Below, piece after piece: positions 9,462 to 18,368 of a stretch of DNA of 64,000 nucleotides. The position numbers were made by a program, and so were the translations under genes. The stretch covers positions 23,074 to 87,073 of the forward strand of contig NZ_JAAEAH010000035.1 in assembly GCF_010998615.1 (NCBI RefSeq). Direction: 5' to 3'. Below the pieces are notes generated by a model. That model was not told the origin of the DNA and searched no databases. It worked only from the letters and a program-made list of their open reading frames with translations. This DNA is from Myxococcus sp. CA023 (lineage in GTDB: Bacteria; Myxococcota; Myxococcia; Myxococcales; Myxococcaceae). The stretch's first letter is position 1. Each line of letters begins with the position of its first letter.

Positions 9462-9958
9462 AGTTCCTGGTGTCTGTCGCACTGGCGCTGGCGTTGCTCA
9501 CGCTGGAGTCGGTCCTGGTGAAGCAGGCGGGCCTGGAGCTCGGCCGGATTGACGTCACCGTGGTGCTGGTGGCGTTCCTGGCCCTGCGGGCCTCGCTGCT
9601 CGAAGGGACCTTCTCCGCCTTCTCCGTGGGGTATCTGCTCGACCTGATGAGCGGGCAGCCCACCTGGCTCTACACCTTCCTGGCCGTGTTCATCTTCCTG
9701 GTGGGCCGGCTGGTGCCGACCTTCGTGGAGGTCCGGGGGCCGTTGGCCTTCGCCTTGTTCGCCATGGGCGCGGACGTGGGCCATTCGCTGCTGGCCACCT
9801 TCTTCACCTGGCTGACGGTGAAGGAGGACGGTCCGGGCTCGCAGCTGGCGGAGATGCCGCTGCAGGTGGCGCTCACGGGCATCGCGGCGCTGGCGCTCTA
9901 CCCGTTGCTGCGGCGCTTCGAGGCGTCTCAGGAGCGGCCCGCGGGGTTGCTGCGGTGA
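9458..9958 (+). CDS. mreD: Rod shape-determining protein MreD
   Basis: The 166-residue protein is strongly hydrophobic, with about five predicted membrane segments and a basic C-terminus, as expected for MreD. Sequence conservation of MreD is low across phyla, so the call rests on length, topology and its place between mreC and mrdA, each of which it overlaps by four bases (ATGA in front, GTGA behind). It belongs to the inner-membrane elongasome that directs lateral wall synthesis. Tight overlaps suggest equimolar, coupled translation with its neighbours. Confidence 0.9.
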   Translation: MKFLVSVALALALLTLESVLVKQAGLELGRIDVTVVLVAFLALRASLLEGTFSAFSVGYLLDLMSGQPTWLYTFLAVFIFLVGRLVPTFVEVRGPLAFALFAMGADVGHSLLATFFTWLTVKEDGPGSQLAEMPLQVALTGIAALALYPLLRRFEASQERPAGLLR

Positions 9959-11994
9959 CGCCACCCACCTTGGGCAACACGACGCCGGGGCGCGAGCTCA
10001 AGCGGCGCTTCCTGTGGCTGGGCCTGGCCATGGTGGCGGGCCTGGGGCTGATTTCAATCCAGCTCTACCGGCTGCAAATCACCCGGGGCGAGGAGTACGC
10101 CGCCAAGAGCGTGGCCAACTTCGTCAAGGAGGTGCGGCTGCGCGCCGACCGCGGCGTCATCAAGGATGCGCGAGGCACCATCCTGGTGGACAGCCGTCCG
10201 TCCTTCGACGCCTTCATCACCCCGGCCTTCTGCACCGACTGCTACGAGCAGGTCATCCCCCGCCTGGCGGAGCTGCTCCAGTGGGACCCGGACCAGCGCA
10301 AGAAGGTGGAGGACATGGTGCGCATGGGGCGGCGCAACGCCCCCTTCCAGCCGGTGCCGGTGCGCGTGGACCTGTCGCGCGACGAGTACGACCGGCTGGC
10401 CGCGCGCCGCGACATCCTGGACGGCGTGGAGGTGGCGCCCGTGCCGCACCGGCACTACCGCACCAACTCCGTGCTGTCGCACGTGCTGGGCTACATGAAT
10501 GAAATCACCCAGGAGGAGTTGGAGCGCCTCAATGGCGACGGCGCCCGCTACGCCCTGGGGGACTACATTGGCCGGCGCGGGCTGGAGCGCTACTTCGAGC
10601 AGCGGCTGCGCGGCACCGACGGCGTGCGCAAGGAAGTGGTGAACGCGCGCGGGCAGACAATTGAAGAGCTGAACGACAAGCTGGGCGACAACGCCGTGGT
10701 GTCGCCGCGTCCGGGCAGCAACCTGGTGTTGTCCATCGACATGCGGCTGCAGGAGGAGGCGGAGCGGGCCTTCCCCGGCGTGACGGGCGCGGTGGTCGCC
10801 ATCGACGTCAACACGGGCTTCATCCGCGCGTTGGTGTCGCGCCCGGGCTTCGACCCCAACCTGCTCACCGGCCGCGTGACGCCCGCGCAGATGGCGCTCC
10901 TGTCGAGAGATCCGCTGGACCCGATGATCAACCGCGTGGCCGCCGAGCACTACAGCCCGGGATCCACCTTCAAGGTCGTCACCGCCCTGGCCGCGTTCAA
11001 GTCCGGCGCCTTCCGTCCGGAGACGGTGGTGAACTGCCCCGGTGGCTACCGTCTGGGCGCGCGCACCTGGCGTTGCCACAAGGATGCCGGGCACGGGCTC
11101 ATGGATGGGTTCACCGCCATGAAGTCGTCGTGCGACACCTGGTACTACAAGGTGGCGGACACCATCGGCCTGGACCCCATCGGAGAGATGGGCAAGGCCC
11201 TGGGCCTGGGCAGCCCCACGGGCGTCAACGTGGTGGCGGAGGTGCCAGGCATCATGCCGACCAGCGCCTACCACGACAAGGCGTCGCCAGGCGGCTACAC
11301 CAAGGGCATGGCGCTCAACAGCTCCATTGGCCAGGGCGACAACAACGTCACGCCGCTCCAACTCGCGCTGCTGTACGCGGCCATCGCCAACGGCGGCACG
11401 CTCTACAAGCCGCAGATGGTGAACCGTCTGGAGGACCTGGACGGGCAGACCATCGAGTCGTTCCAGCCGGAGGTGGTGCGCAAGGTGGACCTGTCGCCCG
11501 CGCACCTCAAGGCGGTGGTGGACAGCCTGGTGGTGGTGGCGCACGAGCCGGGTGGCACCGCCTACCGCGCGCGTATGAATCACATGCGGGACAAGGACAT
11601 CCTGGTGGCGTCCAAGACGGGCACCGCGCAGGTGACGCGTCTGGGCGCGATTCGCTTGAAGACGCACCAGATGAGCTACTTCGAGCGCGACCACGCCTGG
11701 TACGCGGGCTTCGCGCCGGCGGACAAACCGGAGCTGGCTATCGTCGTGCTCAACGAGCACGGCGGCCACGGCGGTTCGGATGCTGCGCCCACCGCGATGG
11801 CGGTGTTCCAGAAGTACTTCGATTTGAAGAAGCTGGACGCCACGGCGCCGCCGCCGCGTCCCAACCAGCCCTACACGCCGTCCTCCGTGACGCGCGCGCC
11901 CTCGCCCGACGAGGCGGCGCTGACGCGAAGGGTACGGCCGCCGGCCCGGCTTCCGGGCGATGAAGAGGACCGCACGCGTGCAACTGCGGATTGA
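9955..11994 (+). CDS. mrdA: Penicillin-binding protein 2 (elongation transpeptidase)
   Basis: A 679-residue class B PBP with an N-terminal membrane anchor (about residues 18-38), a pedestal/dimerisation domain and a transpeptidase domain. The three active-site motifs are present: STFK at about residue 339, SCD (the SxD form usual for PBP2) at about 386, and KTGTAQ at about 554. It cross-links peptidoglycan during cell elongation together with RodA. The start is GTG, overlapping the mreD stop. The C-terminal 60 residues are Pro/Arg-rich and likely disordered, and the gene's 3' end overlaps the longest rodA frame. Confidence 0.96.
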   Translation: MTPPTLGNTTPGRELKRRFLWLGLAMVAGLGLISIQLYRLQITRGEEYAAKSVANFVKEVRLRADRGVIKDARGTILVDSRPSFDAFITPAFCTDCYEQVIPRLAELLQWDPDQRKKVEDMVRMGRRNAPFQPVPVRVDLSRDEYDRLAARRDILDGVEVAPVPHRHYRTNSVLSHVLGYMNEITQEELERLNGDGARYALGDYIGRRGLERYFEQRLRGTDGVRKEVVNARGQTIEELNDKLGDNAVVSPRPGSNLVLSIDMRLQEEAERAFPGVTGAVVAIDVNTGFIRALVSRPGFDPNLLTGRVTPAQMALLSRDPLDPMINRVAAEHYSPGSTFKVVTALAAFKSGAFRPETVVNCPGGYRLGARTWRCHKDAGHGLMDGFTAMKSSCDTWYYKVADTIGLDPIGEMGKALGLGSPTGVNVVAEVPGIMPTSAYHDKASPGGYTKGMALNSSIGQGDNNVTPLQLALLYAAIANGGTLYKPQMVNRLEDLDGQTIESFQPEVVRKVDLSPAHLKAVVDSLVVVAHEPGGTAYRARMNHMRDKDILVASKTGTAQVTRLGAIRLKTHQMSYFERDHAWYAGFAPADKPELAIVVLNEHGGHGGSDAAPTAMAVFQKYFDLKKLDATAPPPRPNQPYTPSSVTRAPSPDEAALTRRVRPPARLPGDEEDRTRATAD

Positions 11995-13129
11995 GCGCCG
12001 GATGGTGCCCCACATCCCCTGGGGCCTCATCTTCTCCGTGCTGGCGGTGTGCGGGCTGGGCATCTGGAACCTCGCCTCGGCGTCACGGCCGCCGCACTCG
12101 CCCGTCTGGGGCTCGCAGATGGGCTACCTGGGCATCAGCATGGTCGCCGTGCTGGTGGTGTGCCTGGTGGACTACCGGTGGATTCAGCGCATGGCGCTGC
12201 CCATCTACGTGGGCAACATCCTGCTGCTCATCGCGCTGCGCTTCTTCGGCCACACGGCCAAGGGCGCGGAGAGCTGGTTCGTCATCGGCCCGTTCCGCAT
12301 GCAGCCCGCGGAGTTCATGAAGATTGGCGTCGTGCTGATGCTGGCCAAGGTCTACCACGACGACTTCCAGCCCAATGCGCCCTCCTACAGCCTGACGCGG
12401 CTGTGGAAGCCGGTGCTCGTCGTCTTCGTGCCCTTCGCGCTGGTGCTGGTGCAGCCCGACCTGGGCACCGCGCTGATGATTGGCCTGTCGTCGCTCACCA
12501 TCATCCTCTTCGGGAAGGTGCGCTGGTATCTGGTGGCCACGTTGGTGGCGGGCGTGTTCGCCGCGGGCATCGTCATCTGGAACGACTACATCCGCGACGT
12601 GCCGGAGCCTCGGCCCACCATCGTCCGGCACCACCTGAAGAAGCACCAGAGCCAGCGCATCTCCGGCTGGCTGGACCCCGAGGCGGACCTGCGCGGCAGC
12701 GGCTATCACGCGGCGCAGTCGAAAATCGCGGTGGGCAGCGGCGGCGTGTCCGGCAAGGGCTGGCGCGAGGGCACCCAGACGGGCCTGCGCTTCCTGCCCG
12801 AGCAGCACACCGACTTCATCTTCTCCGTGTGGGCGGAGGAGCATGGCTTCGTCATGTGCATCGTCCTGCTGGTGCTCTACGGCGCCATCTTCATCTTCGG
12901 CCTGGGCGTGGGGTTCAACGCGCGTGACAGGTTCGGCGCCTTCGTCGCGGTGGGCGTCGTGGCGATGCTCTTCTGGCAGGTGTTCGAGAACATCGGCATG
13001 GTGATTGGCCTGCTGCCGGTGACGGGAATCACCCTGCCGTTGATGAGTTATGGCGGCTCATCCCTGCTTTCCGTGATGCTCAGCATCGGCTTGCTGGTGA
13101 ACATCAGCATGCGCCGTCACATGTTCTGA
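11960..13129 (+). CDS. rodA: RodA, SEDS peptidoglycan glycosyltransferase
   Basis: A 389-residue SEDS-family membrane protein with about ten membrane segments. Diagnostic stretches include FRMQPAEFMKIG, the QPDLGTALM motif and, near the C-terminus, TGITLPLMSYGGSSL, which is shared by RodA, FtsW and SpoVE. Placement after mrdA identifies it as RodA rather than FtsW. It polymerises lipid II into glycan strands in the inner membrane. The ATG at 11960 overlaps mrdA by 35 bases; an ATG at 12002 just after the mrdA stop is an equally possible start. It ends the elongasome operon. Confidence 0.95.
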   Translation: MKRTARVQLRIERRMVPHIPWGLIFSVLAVCGLGIWNLASASRPPHSPVWGSQMGYLGISMVAVLVVCLVDYRWIQRMALPIYVGNILLLIALRFFGHTAKGAESWFVIGPFRMQPAEFMKIGVVLMLAKVYHDDFQPNAPSYSLTRLWKPVLVVFVPFALVLVQPDLGTALMIGLSSLTIILFGKVRWYLVATLVAGVFAAGIVIWNDYIRDVPEPRPTIVRHHLKKHQSQRISGWLDPEADLRGSGYHAAQSKIAVGSGGVSGKGWREGTQTGLRFLPEQHTDFIFSVWAEEHGFVMCIVLLVLYGAIFIFGLGVGFNARDRFGAFVAVGVVAMLFWQVFENIGMVIGLLPVTGITLPLMSYGGSSLLSVMLSIGLLVNISMRRHMF

Positions 13130-13255
13130 GAATTTCCGGATTTATCCTCGCGAGACGGGCGCAAGCGTTTCTCGGCGCGCGGCATGGGGTGGTGTATGAA
13201 TCACCCCACCAACGCACGTGGAGGGCGAGTCCTCCCGGGCAGATGAGGACGCGTC

Positions 13256-13948
13256 ATGCAGAGGAAGGGTGGCCAGAAGGCAGTCGGGAGCACGCGGGTG
13301 GAGGCGCCGGTGCGCGCGCCCGCGCGAGCGCCAGTGCAGGCCGCGGCGCTGGCGAAGGAGGTCCGCCCCGCGGTGGTTCCGGCGCGTCCTAGTGGCAACG
13401 TGGCGGCGGTGAGCCCCCCCGAGCCGAGGCCGGCCTTCTCGCCGTTGATTGAGATGAATCAGGGCGAGGCGGAGCACCGTCACTTTCCCCGCGCCCAGCT
13501 CGCCACGCGCTTCGAGGTGTGGGTGGATGACGAGGCGGGCGAGCGTCGCTTCGAGGCGAGCCTCGTGTCCGTCAACGTCAGCGTCAGCGGGGCGTTCCTG
13601 GAGAGCACCTTCTACTTGCAGCTGGGCACCGTGCTGGGCGTGCGCTTCGCGCTGGAGCCGGGCGCCGCGCCCGTGCAGGCGCGCGCGGAAATCGTGCGGG
13701 AGGAGCGGGGGAACGGGCCGGAGGGCCGCAGCGGCTTTGGCGTGCGCTTCCTCGACTTCAGCGGTCAGACGGAGGTGGCACTGGCGCGGCTCTTCGTGGG
13801 GATGCGGCTGAGGGCCTTCGCGGAGGACTATCTCAAGTCCCAGCGGGCTCGCTCCCTGCCCAACGAGGTGGAGCGTGTGGTGGACGTGCTGGCGGCCTGG
13901 GAGCTGCTCAAGGCGACGTCGTCCGTTTCCGACCCTTGGCAGGGCTGA
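13256..13948 (+). CDS. PilZ-domain protein (probable c-di-GMP receptor)
   Basis: A 230-residue protein with an Ala/Pro/Val-rich, probably disordered N-terminus (1-75) and a PilZ domain (about 78-195) of the kind common in myxobacteria. The start of the domain reads HFPRAQLATRFEV, where the Arg of the usual RxxxR c-di-GMP motif is followed five residues later by another Arg, and an NVSVSGAFLE stretch supplies the (D/N)xSxxG part. This supports nucleotide binding, but the spacing of the first motif should be checked. It follows rodA after about 125 bases and may be transcribed separately. Confidence 0.85.
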   Translation: MQRKGGQKAVGSTRVEAPVRAPARAPVQAAALAKEVRPAVVPARPSGNVAAVSPPEPRPAFSPLIEMNQGEAEHRHFPRAQLATRFEVWVDDEAGERRFEASLVSVNVSVSGAFLESTFYLQLGTVLGVRFALEPGAAPVQARAEIVREERGNGPEGRSGFGVRFLDFSGQTEVALARLFVGMRLRAFAEDYLKSQRARSLPNEVERVVDVLAAWELLKATSSVSDPWQG

Positions 13949-14003
13949 TGCGTTGGACCGGTCATCGCCCAGGGCCGTGGGCGGGTGTCCGGTGTGCAGG
14001 CAC

Positions 14004-14339
14004 TCAGGCCGACTTGCTGCCCGAAATCTGGCGGCGGCGTTCGGCCTGGTAGTGCGCGGAGCACAGACCCTTCGAGCGCTGCTCGCGAGTGCAGCCCTCC
14101 ATGGTGCAACGGCGATCCAGTGAAACCAGGCTGGCGCCCGCCATCACCTTCGGCGGACGGCCGCGGCGCCGGCCCGCGGTGAGCGCGGTAGAGCTGGGCG
14201 AGGTGCTGCCCAGCCTGGGCATCCCGTCGTTGAGCGCGCGCAGCATGCCGCGTCCAATGGCGTCTCCCAAGGCTTCGGCCCAGTTCACCATGGCCGGCGT
14301 CAGCGGGACCGTGGACAATTCTTTGCGTGGACGTGCCAT
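14004..14339 (-). CDS. Small AT-hook / Cys-His cluster protein
   Basis: A 111-residue basic protein. It contains an AT-hook-like core, RRRGRPPK (about residues 57-64), and near the C-terminus a Cys/His cluster, C-x4-C-x8-C-x2-H, in CTMEGCTREQRSKGLCSAHY, which could bind one zinc ion. The combination suggests a small DNA- or nucleoid-binding protein. A GGAG ribosome site lies about seven bases before the ATG. It is divergent from the PPK2 gene across a 99-base, unusually AT-rich gap, so it could act on that promoter; that is speculation. Family not recognised. Confidence 0.75.
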   Translation of the reverse strand: MARPRKELSTVPLTPAMVNWAEALGDAIGRGMLRALNDGMPRLGSTSPSSTALTAGRRRGRPPKVMAGASLVSLDRRCTMEGCTREQRSKGLCSAHYQAERRRQISGSKSA

Positions 14340-14438
14340 GAATACTCCAAGTGAAAACAGTCAGCCAACACAGACACTGCTATGTGCCTATTTGGCGGTT
14401 GAAGTCATCGCTGTCAATACAACCTTGGAGGGTCTGTC

Positions 14439-15218
14439 TTGACTCGTAAACGATCTCAGAAAATTGATGACAAGACTGCAAATGGATACGTGTTTCCCGT
14501 ATGTCCTCACGGCACTGTGACACTCGCAGCGGTCGACCCGTCTGTCTCGGCGGGTGAGCACGCGAAATATGAGAAGACGCTCAAAACGCTCCAGGAGCGC
14601 GTCTTCGAGCTGCAGATCCAGAACTACCTGGCGGGGCGGAAGGCCGTCATCGTCTTCGAGGGCTGGGACGCCTCCGGTAAGGGCGGCGCCATTCGCAGGC
14701 TCACCACGCTGATGGACCCGCGTGGTTACAAGGTCTGGCCCATCACCTCGCCGTCGGAGGACGAGCGCAGACACCATTACCTGTGGCGCTTCTGGCGCAA
14801 GACGCCGGGCGCGGGCGAGGTCTGCATGTTCGACCGGAGCTGGTACGGCCGGGTGCTGGTGGAGCGGGTAGAGGGCTTCGCGAAGCCGGCGGAATGGCGG
14901 CGCGCCTACGATGAAATCAATGCTTTTGAACACATGCTCACCGCGGACGGTGTGCGGATGGTGAAGTTCTTCATCCACATCGACAAGAAGACGCAGCTGC
15001 AGCGGTTTCGCGAGCGCGAGGCGGACCCGGCCAAGCGCTACAAGCTGGGGCCCGAGGACTGGCGGAACCGGGCGAAGTGGAAGAAGTACGAAGCGGCCAT
15101 CCAGGAGATGCTGGACCGCACGCACCGCCCCGACGCGCCGTGGCACGTGGTGCCAGGAAACGACAAGCGCTACTCGCGGTTGGAGGTGCTCCGCCGCTGC
15201 GTGGAGTTGCTGGGCTGA
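14439..15218 (+). CDS. ppk2: Polyphosphate kinase 2 family protein
   Basis: A 259-residue PPK2-family kinase with a Walker A motif in FEGWDASGKGG (about residue 70), the lid region PSEDERRHHYLWRFW, and a Walker B-type MFDRSWYGRVLVERVEGF block. These enzymes move phosphate between polyphosphate and nucleotides; which direction and which nucleotide cannot be told here. The start is TTG with a strong GGAGG nine bases before it. Length is right for single-domain PPK2. A hairpin at 15241-15267 lies between it and the convergent thioredoxin gene. Confidence 0.93.
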   Translation: MTRKRSQKIDDKTANGYVFPVCPHGTVTLAAVDPSVSAGEHAKYEKTLKTLQERVFELQIQNYLAGRKAVIVFEGWDASGKGGAIRRLTTLMDPRGYKVWPITSPSEDERRHHYLWRFWRKTPGAGEVCMFDRSWYGRVLVERVEGFAKPAEWRRAYDEINAFEHMLTADGVRMVKFFIHIDKKTQLQRFREREADPAKRYKLGPEDWRNRAKWKKYEAAIQEMLDRTHRPDAPWHVVPGNDKRYSRLEVLRRCVELLG

Positions 15219-15240
15219 GACAGGAGGAGGCCGCGGTGGG

Positions 15241-15267
15241 CGCGGAAGAGCCGCAGGGGCTCTCGCG
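15241..15267. terminator. Hairpin between convergent ppk2 and trxA
   Basis: CGCG and AGAGCC (15241-15252, with a two-base bulge) pair with GGCTCT and CGCG (15258-15267) around a five-base loop. It sits between stops at 15218 and 15293. No T-tract is present. Confidence 0.35.
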
Positions 15268-15292
15268 CGCGTCCGACCCCGCAGCGGCGCGT

Positions 15293-15625
15293 CTACGTCA
15301 GGGCCTTCTTCACGGCCTCTTCGATGCGGGCCTTGGGCACCGCGCCGACAATCTGCTCCACCACGCGGCCGCCCTTGAACAGGAGCAGGGTGGGGATGGA
15401 ACGGATGCCGTACTCCTGCGGCGTGTCCTGGTTCTCATCGATGTTGAGCTTGGCGAACTTCACCTGCCCCTTGTACTGCGAGGCCAGCGCTTCGATGGAG
15501 GGCGCGATGGCGCGGCACGGCGCGCACCACGTCGCCCAGAAATCCACCAGCACGGGCTCCTGGGAGTCCAGGACCTGCTGCTTGAAGTCGCCATCCCCGA
15601 TGTTCGTCACGTCCGCGCCTGCCAT
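15293..15625 (-). CDS. trxA: Thioredoxin
   Basis: The 110-residue protein is a classical thioredoxin: the active site is WCAPC (a variant of WCGPC), preceded by VLVDFWAT, and the cis-proline loop reads IRSIPTLLLFKGG. It reduces cytoplasmic disulfides using thioredoxin reductase. The frame is open upstream to 15712, but the ATG at 15625 has a GAGGAG site eight bases upstream and gives the normal length. A small inverted repeat (GTGCCC/GGGCAC, 15635-15651) lies in the presumed leader. Confidence 0.97.
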   Translation of the reverse strand: MAGADVTNIGDGDFKQQVLDSQEPVLVDFWATWCAPCRAIAPSIEALASQYKGQVKFAKLNIDENQDTPQEYGIRSIPTLLLFKGGRVVEQIVGAVPKARIEEAVKKALT

Positions 15626-15793
15626 GGTGTCTCCTCGTGCCCTGTCCGGGCACCTCCGCCGCGTGTAGTACGCGTCCGGTGGGCCTGCAAGGATCGGCCG
15701 GCCATCAGCCAATCTGGCGGCTCAGATGCGGATGGATGGCGCCTGTTTCAACCATTTCCCCCAAGCGTTCCCCCGGGGGAGGGGTGGCTGGTG

Positions 15794-15799
15794 TAAGCT
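15794..15799 (+). promoter_or_regulatory. TANNNT element seven bases before start (leaderless type)
   Basis: TAAGCT ends seven bases before the GTG at 15807. A GGAAGG follows it but stands too close to the start codon to act as a ribosome site. Proposed -10 element. Confidence 0.35.
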
Positions 15800-15806
15800 G
15801 GAAGGC

Positions 15807-16187
15807 GTGACGAAGCTCTTCCTGCCCCAGGCCCAGCTCGAGGAGTGGGCGCTGGCGGACAAAGCAGACCTGCGCGAAGGCCAACTGGTGGTGATGGCGG
15901 AAGGCGGCGTGGCCTTCCCCCTCACGCCCGCGGTCCACTTCGTCCAGCTCGTGTCGGGCGAAGACACCCAGGGGTTGGTGGCCCGGGTGAAGACCGAGGA
16001 GCAACTTGCCCGACTGGGTGCCGAGCAGATGGCTGACTCGGTGCTGGTGGGGGACAACGCCTATGAGGTCGTTCCAGGGTATGTAGCGGAGGTCGCCGCC
16101 GGCGCGCCCAGGCCAGAGGGCGCGGACAAGAAGCCGGACTCTGAAGCAGACCTTCTGGCTGCCTTCATCCTCAACAAGATGGGCTGA
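15807..16187 (+). CDS. Conserved hypothetical protein, 126 residues
   Basis: A small, acidic, soluble protein beginning VTKLFLPQAQLEEW, with alternating hydrophobic and acidic stretches, an Ala/Gly/Pro linker and a C-terminal helix (ADLLAAFILNKMG). No known domain is recognised. The GTG start at 15807 is preferred over an ATG at 15726 because the upstream residues are rich in Phe, Arg and Gly and look non-coding, and because a TAAGCT hexamer lies seven bases before the GTG, suggesting a leaderless transcript. It precedes the hem operon by 34 bases and could be co-transcribed with it. Confidence 0.7.
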   Translation: MTKLFLPQAQLEEWALADKADLREGQLVVMAEGGVAFPLTPAVHFVQLVSGEDTQGLVARVKTEEQLARLGAEQMADSVLVGDNAYEVVPGYVAEVAAGAPRPEGADKKPDSEADLLAAFILNKMG

Positions 16188-16221
16188 TTCGCCCGTCTTC
16201 CGTGGTTATGAGCCTGCCCCT

Positions 16222-17040
16222 ATGAGCCACACGCTCGTCTCGCTCGCCTGCCACGCGTATGGCATCGCCGCTGTCGTCTACCTGGCCTACCTGGTCCGCC
16301 AGTCCGAGGCCCTGGCCACGGCCGGGCGCGTGCTGGTGGGCGGTGGATTGGCGCTGCATGGCGTGGCGCTCTTCGAGTTGCTCGGGGTGCAGAGCGGGCG
16401 GCCGGTGGGCCTGGCGCAAGGCTTCTCCGCGCTGGCCTTCCTGCTGCTGGCCATCTTCCTGTTCCTGGACGTGCGCTACCGCCGGCCCGTCATCGGCGCC
16501 TTTCTCACGCCGCTGGCGCTGGCCGCGTTGCTGCCCGGTCTGCTGATGGAGGGCGGGCAGGCGCCGCTGCCTCCCGGGGTGCGTCAGCCGCTATTGCCGC
16601 TGCATATCACCCTGGCACTGATGGGGCTGGCCGCGTTCGCGGTCGCCGCGGGCGTGGGCGTCATGTACGTGCTCATGGAGCGGCAGGTGAAGGCGAAGCG
16701 CTTCGGGTTGCTGTTCTCCCGCCTGCCCTCCCTGGAGTTCCTGGACACGCTGAACCGGCGCCTGGTGGTGTGGGGCTTCCTGGCGCTGTCCGTCACGCTC
16801 GCCACGGGGGCCTTCTTCGTGGGCACCGCGCCGGGCCCCTGGACCGTGGATGGGAAGACACTGGCCACCCTCGTTGCGTGGGCTGTCTTCGCCGCGCTGC
16901 TGGTGGCACGTTCCGTCGCGGGCTGGCGGGGGCGGCGGGTGGCCTTCCTCACCATGGCGGGGTTCTGTCTGGTCATGGTGTCCTTCCTGGCCTCGTATGA
17001 CGTGTCGTCGCCCTCGGAGGCGGCCTTGAGGATGCCCTGA
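16222..17040 (+). CDS. hemX: HemX/CcsA-like membrane protein
   Basis: A 272-residue polytopic membrane protein with about eight hydrophobic segments and a cytochrome c assembly (CcsA/ResC-type) core, including the HITLALMGLAAFAVAAGVG segment whose His aligns with haem-handling proteins. It lies two bases upstream of hemA, the arrangement seen for HemX in Bacillus and relatives, where HemX lowers the level of glutamyl-tRNA reductase. From context I call it HemX-like. It could alternatively serve in cytochrome c maturation. A five-codon ORF (16208-16225) overlaps its start codon. Confidence 0.85.
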   Translation: MSHTLVSLACHAYGIAAVVYLAYLVRQSEALATAGRVLVGGGLALHGVALFELLGVQSGRPVGLAQGFSALAFLLLAIFLFLDVRYRRPVIGAFLTPLALAALLPGLLMEGGQAPLPPGVRQPLLPLHITLALMGLAAFAVAAGVGVMYVLMERQVKAKRFGLLFSRLPSLEFLDTLNRRLVVWGFLALSVTLATGAFFVGTAPGPWTVDGKTLATLVAWAVFAALLVARSVAGWRGRRVAFLTMAGFCLVMVSFLASYDVSSPSEAALRMP

Positions 17041-17042
17041 GT

Positions 17043-18368
17043 ATGGAGCTCATTTGCATTGGCCTGTCCCACCGGACGGCGCCCCTCACCGTCCGCGAGC
17101 GACTGGCCTTGCCGGAGTCGCGTCAGGCGGACGTGCTCCAGCGGCTGGCCCAGGCGCCCGTGGAGGCCCTCTGGGTGTCCACCTGCAACCGCGTGGAGGT
17201 GTACCTGTTCGCGCCGAACGCGGCGATGGCGCGGCAGCGCGCGTTGACGGAGCTGCAGGGGCTGGGCGGCGTGGAAGCCCTGGAGCACCTCTACGAGCAC
17301 CAGGGCGAGGCGGCGCTGGTGCACCTGTTCCGTGTGGCATGCAGCCTGGACTCCATGGTGCTGGGCGAGGCTCAGATTCTGGGCCAGGTGAAGGAAGCCT
17401 TCGAGCGGGGCCAGGGCGCGGGCGCAGTGCGCGGTGAGTTGATGCGCGCGTGCGCGGCCGCCTTCAGCTGCGCCAAGCGCGTGCGCACGGAGACGGCCAT
17501 TGGTCGCGCGGCCACGTCCATGGCGGCGGCGGCGGTGCAGCTGGCCAGCAAGGTGTTCGACGGGCTCGCGGGCAAGACGGTGCTGGTGGTGGGCGCGGGG
17601 GAGATGGGCGAGCTGGCGGCGCGCCACCTGAAGCAGGCCGGTGCATCGAAGCTCTACGTCACCAACCGCACCCTGTCGCGCGCGGAGGCGCTGGCGGCGG
17701 AGGTGGGCGGACAGGCGCGGCCCTTCGAGGAGCTGCTCGGCCTGGTGGCCGCGGCGGACGTGGTGGTGTGCAGCACGGCGTCGCAGGTGCCGCTCTTCAC
17801 GCGGGACAACGTGGGCGCCCTGGGGCGCGGACGCCGGGGTCGGCCGCTGTTCATGGTGGACCTGGCGGTGCCTCGAGACATCGACCCGGCCGTGGGCACG
17901 CTGGACTGGGTACACGCATACGACGTGGACGACATCCAGAAGTTCGTCGCGGACAACGCCGCGGCGCGCGCGGAAGAGGCGCAGAAGGCGGGCGTGCTCG
18001 TCGCGCAGGAAGTAGCGCGTTTCGTCAAGGAGCGTGCGCTGCGTGAGGGCACGCCGGTGCTGGCGCGACTGCGTCAGCGCGCGGAAGCCATTGCCCGCTC
18101 CGAGGTGGAGCGCACGCTGGGCGCCCTGGGCGACGGACTCAACGACAAGCAACGGAAGAGCATCGAGGCCATGGGCCGAGCCATCGTCAACAAGCTGCTG
18201 CATGAGCCCACCGCGCGGCTGCGCGCCGTGGGGCCGGAAGGGGAGGGCAACCGCCTGGCGGGTGCCGCCGCCGAGCTGTTCGGTCTGTTGGAGGAGGAGG
18301 TCGGCACCGCCGCCGCCGCGCCCTCCGTCATGGCCGCGCCAGTCCAGGTCGCCACGGGGGGCAAGTGA
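17043..18368 (+). CDS. hemA: Glutamyl-tRNA reductase
   Basis: The 441-residue enzyme reduces glutamyl-tRNA(Glu) to glutamate-1-semialdehyde with NADPH, the first committed step of the C5 haem pathway. It opens with the standard [18 protein letters not shown] block, has the catalytic cysteine in STCNRVEVY (about residue 47-55), the [17 protein letters not shown] block, an NADPH-binding [13 protein letters not shown] motif and a C-terminal dimerisation helix. The gene follows hemX by two bases and overlaps hemC by one (TGATG), so coupled translation is likely. Confidence 0.98.
   Translation: MELICIGLSHRTAPLTVRERLALPESRQADVLQRLAQAPVEALWVSTCNRVEVYLFAPNAAMARQRALTELQGLGGVEALEHLYEHQGEAALVHLFRVACSLDSMVLGEAQILGQVKEAFERGQGAGAVRGELMRACAAAFSCAKRVRTETAIGRAATSMAAAAVQLASKVFDGLAGKTVLVVGAGEMGELAARHLKQAGASKLYVTNRTLSRAEALAAEVGGQARPFEELLGLVAAADVVVCSTASQVPLFTRDNVGALGRGRRGRPLFMVDLAVPRDIDPAVGTLDWVHAYDVDDIQKFVADNAAARAEEAQKAGVLVAQEVARFVKERALREGTPVLARLRQRAEAIARSEVERTLGALGDGLNDKQRKSIEAMGRAIVNKLLHEPTARLRAVGPEGEGNRLAGAAAELFGLLEEEVGTAAAAPSVMAAPVQVATGGK

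Noticed and set aside
10054..12063. 669-codon minus-strand frame opposite mrdA
   Set aside because: Shadow of the PBP2 gene, which has all its active-site motifs; the antisense product is rich in His, Arg and Val with no motif.
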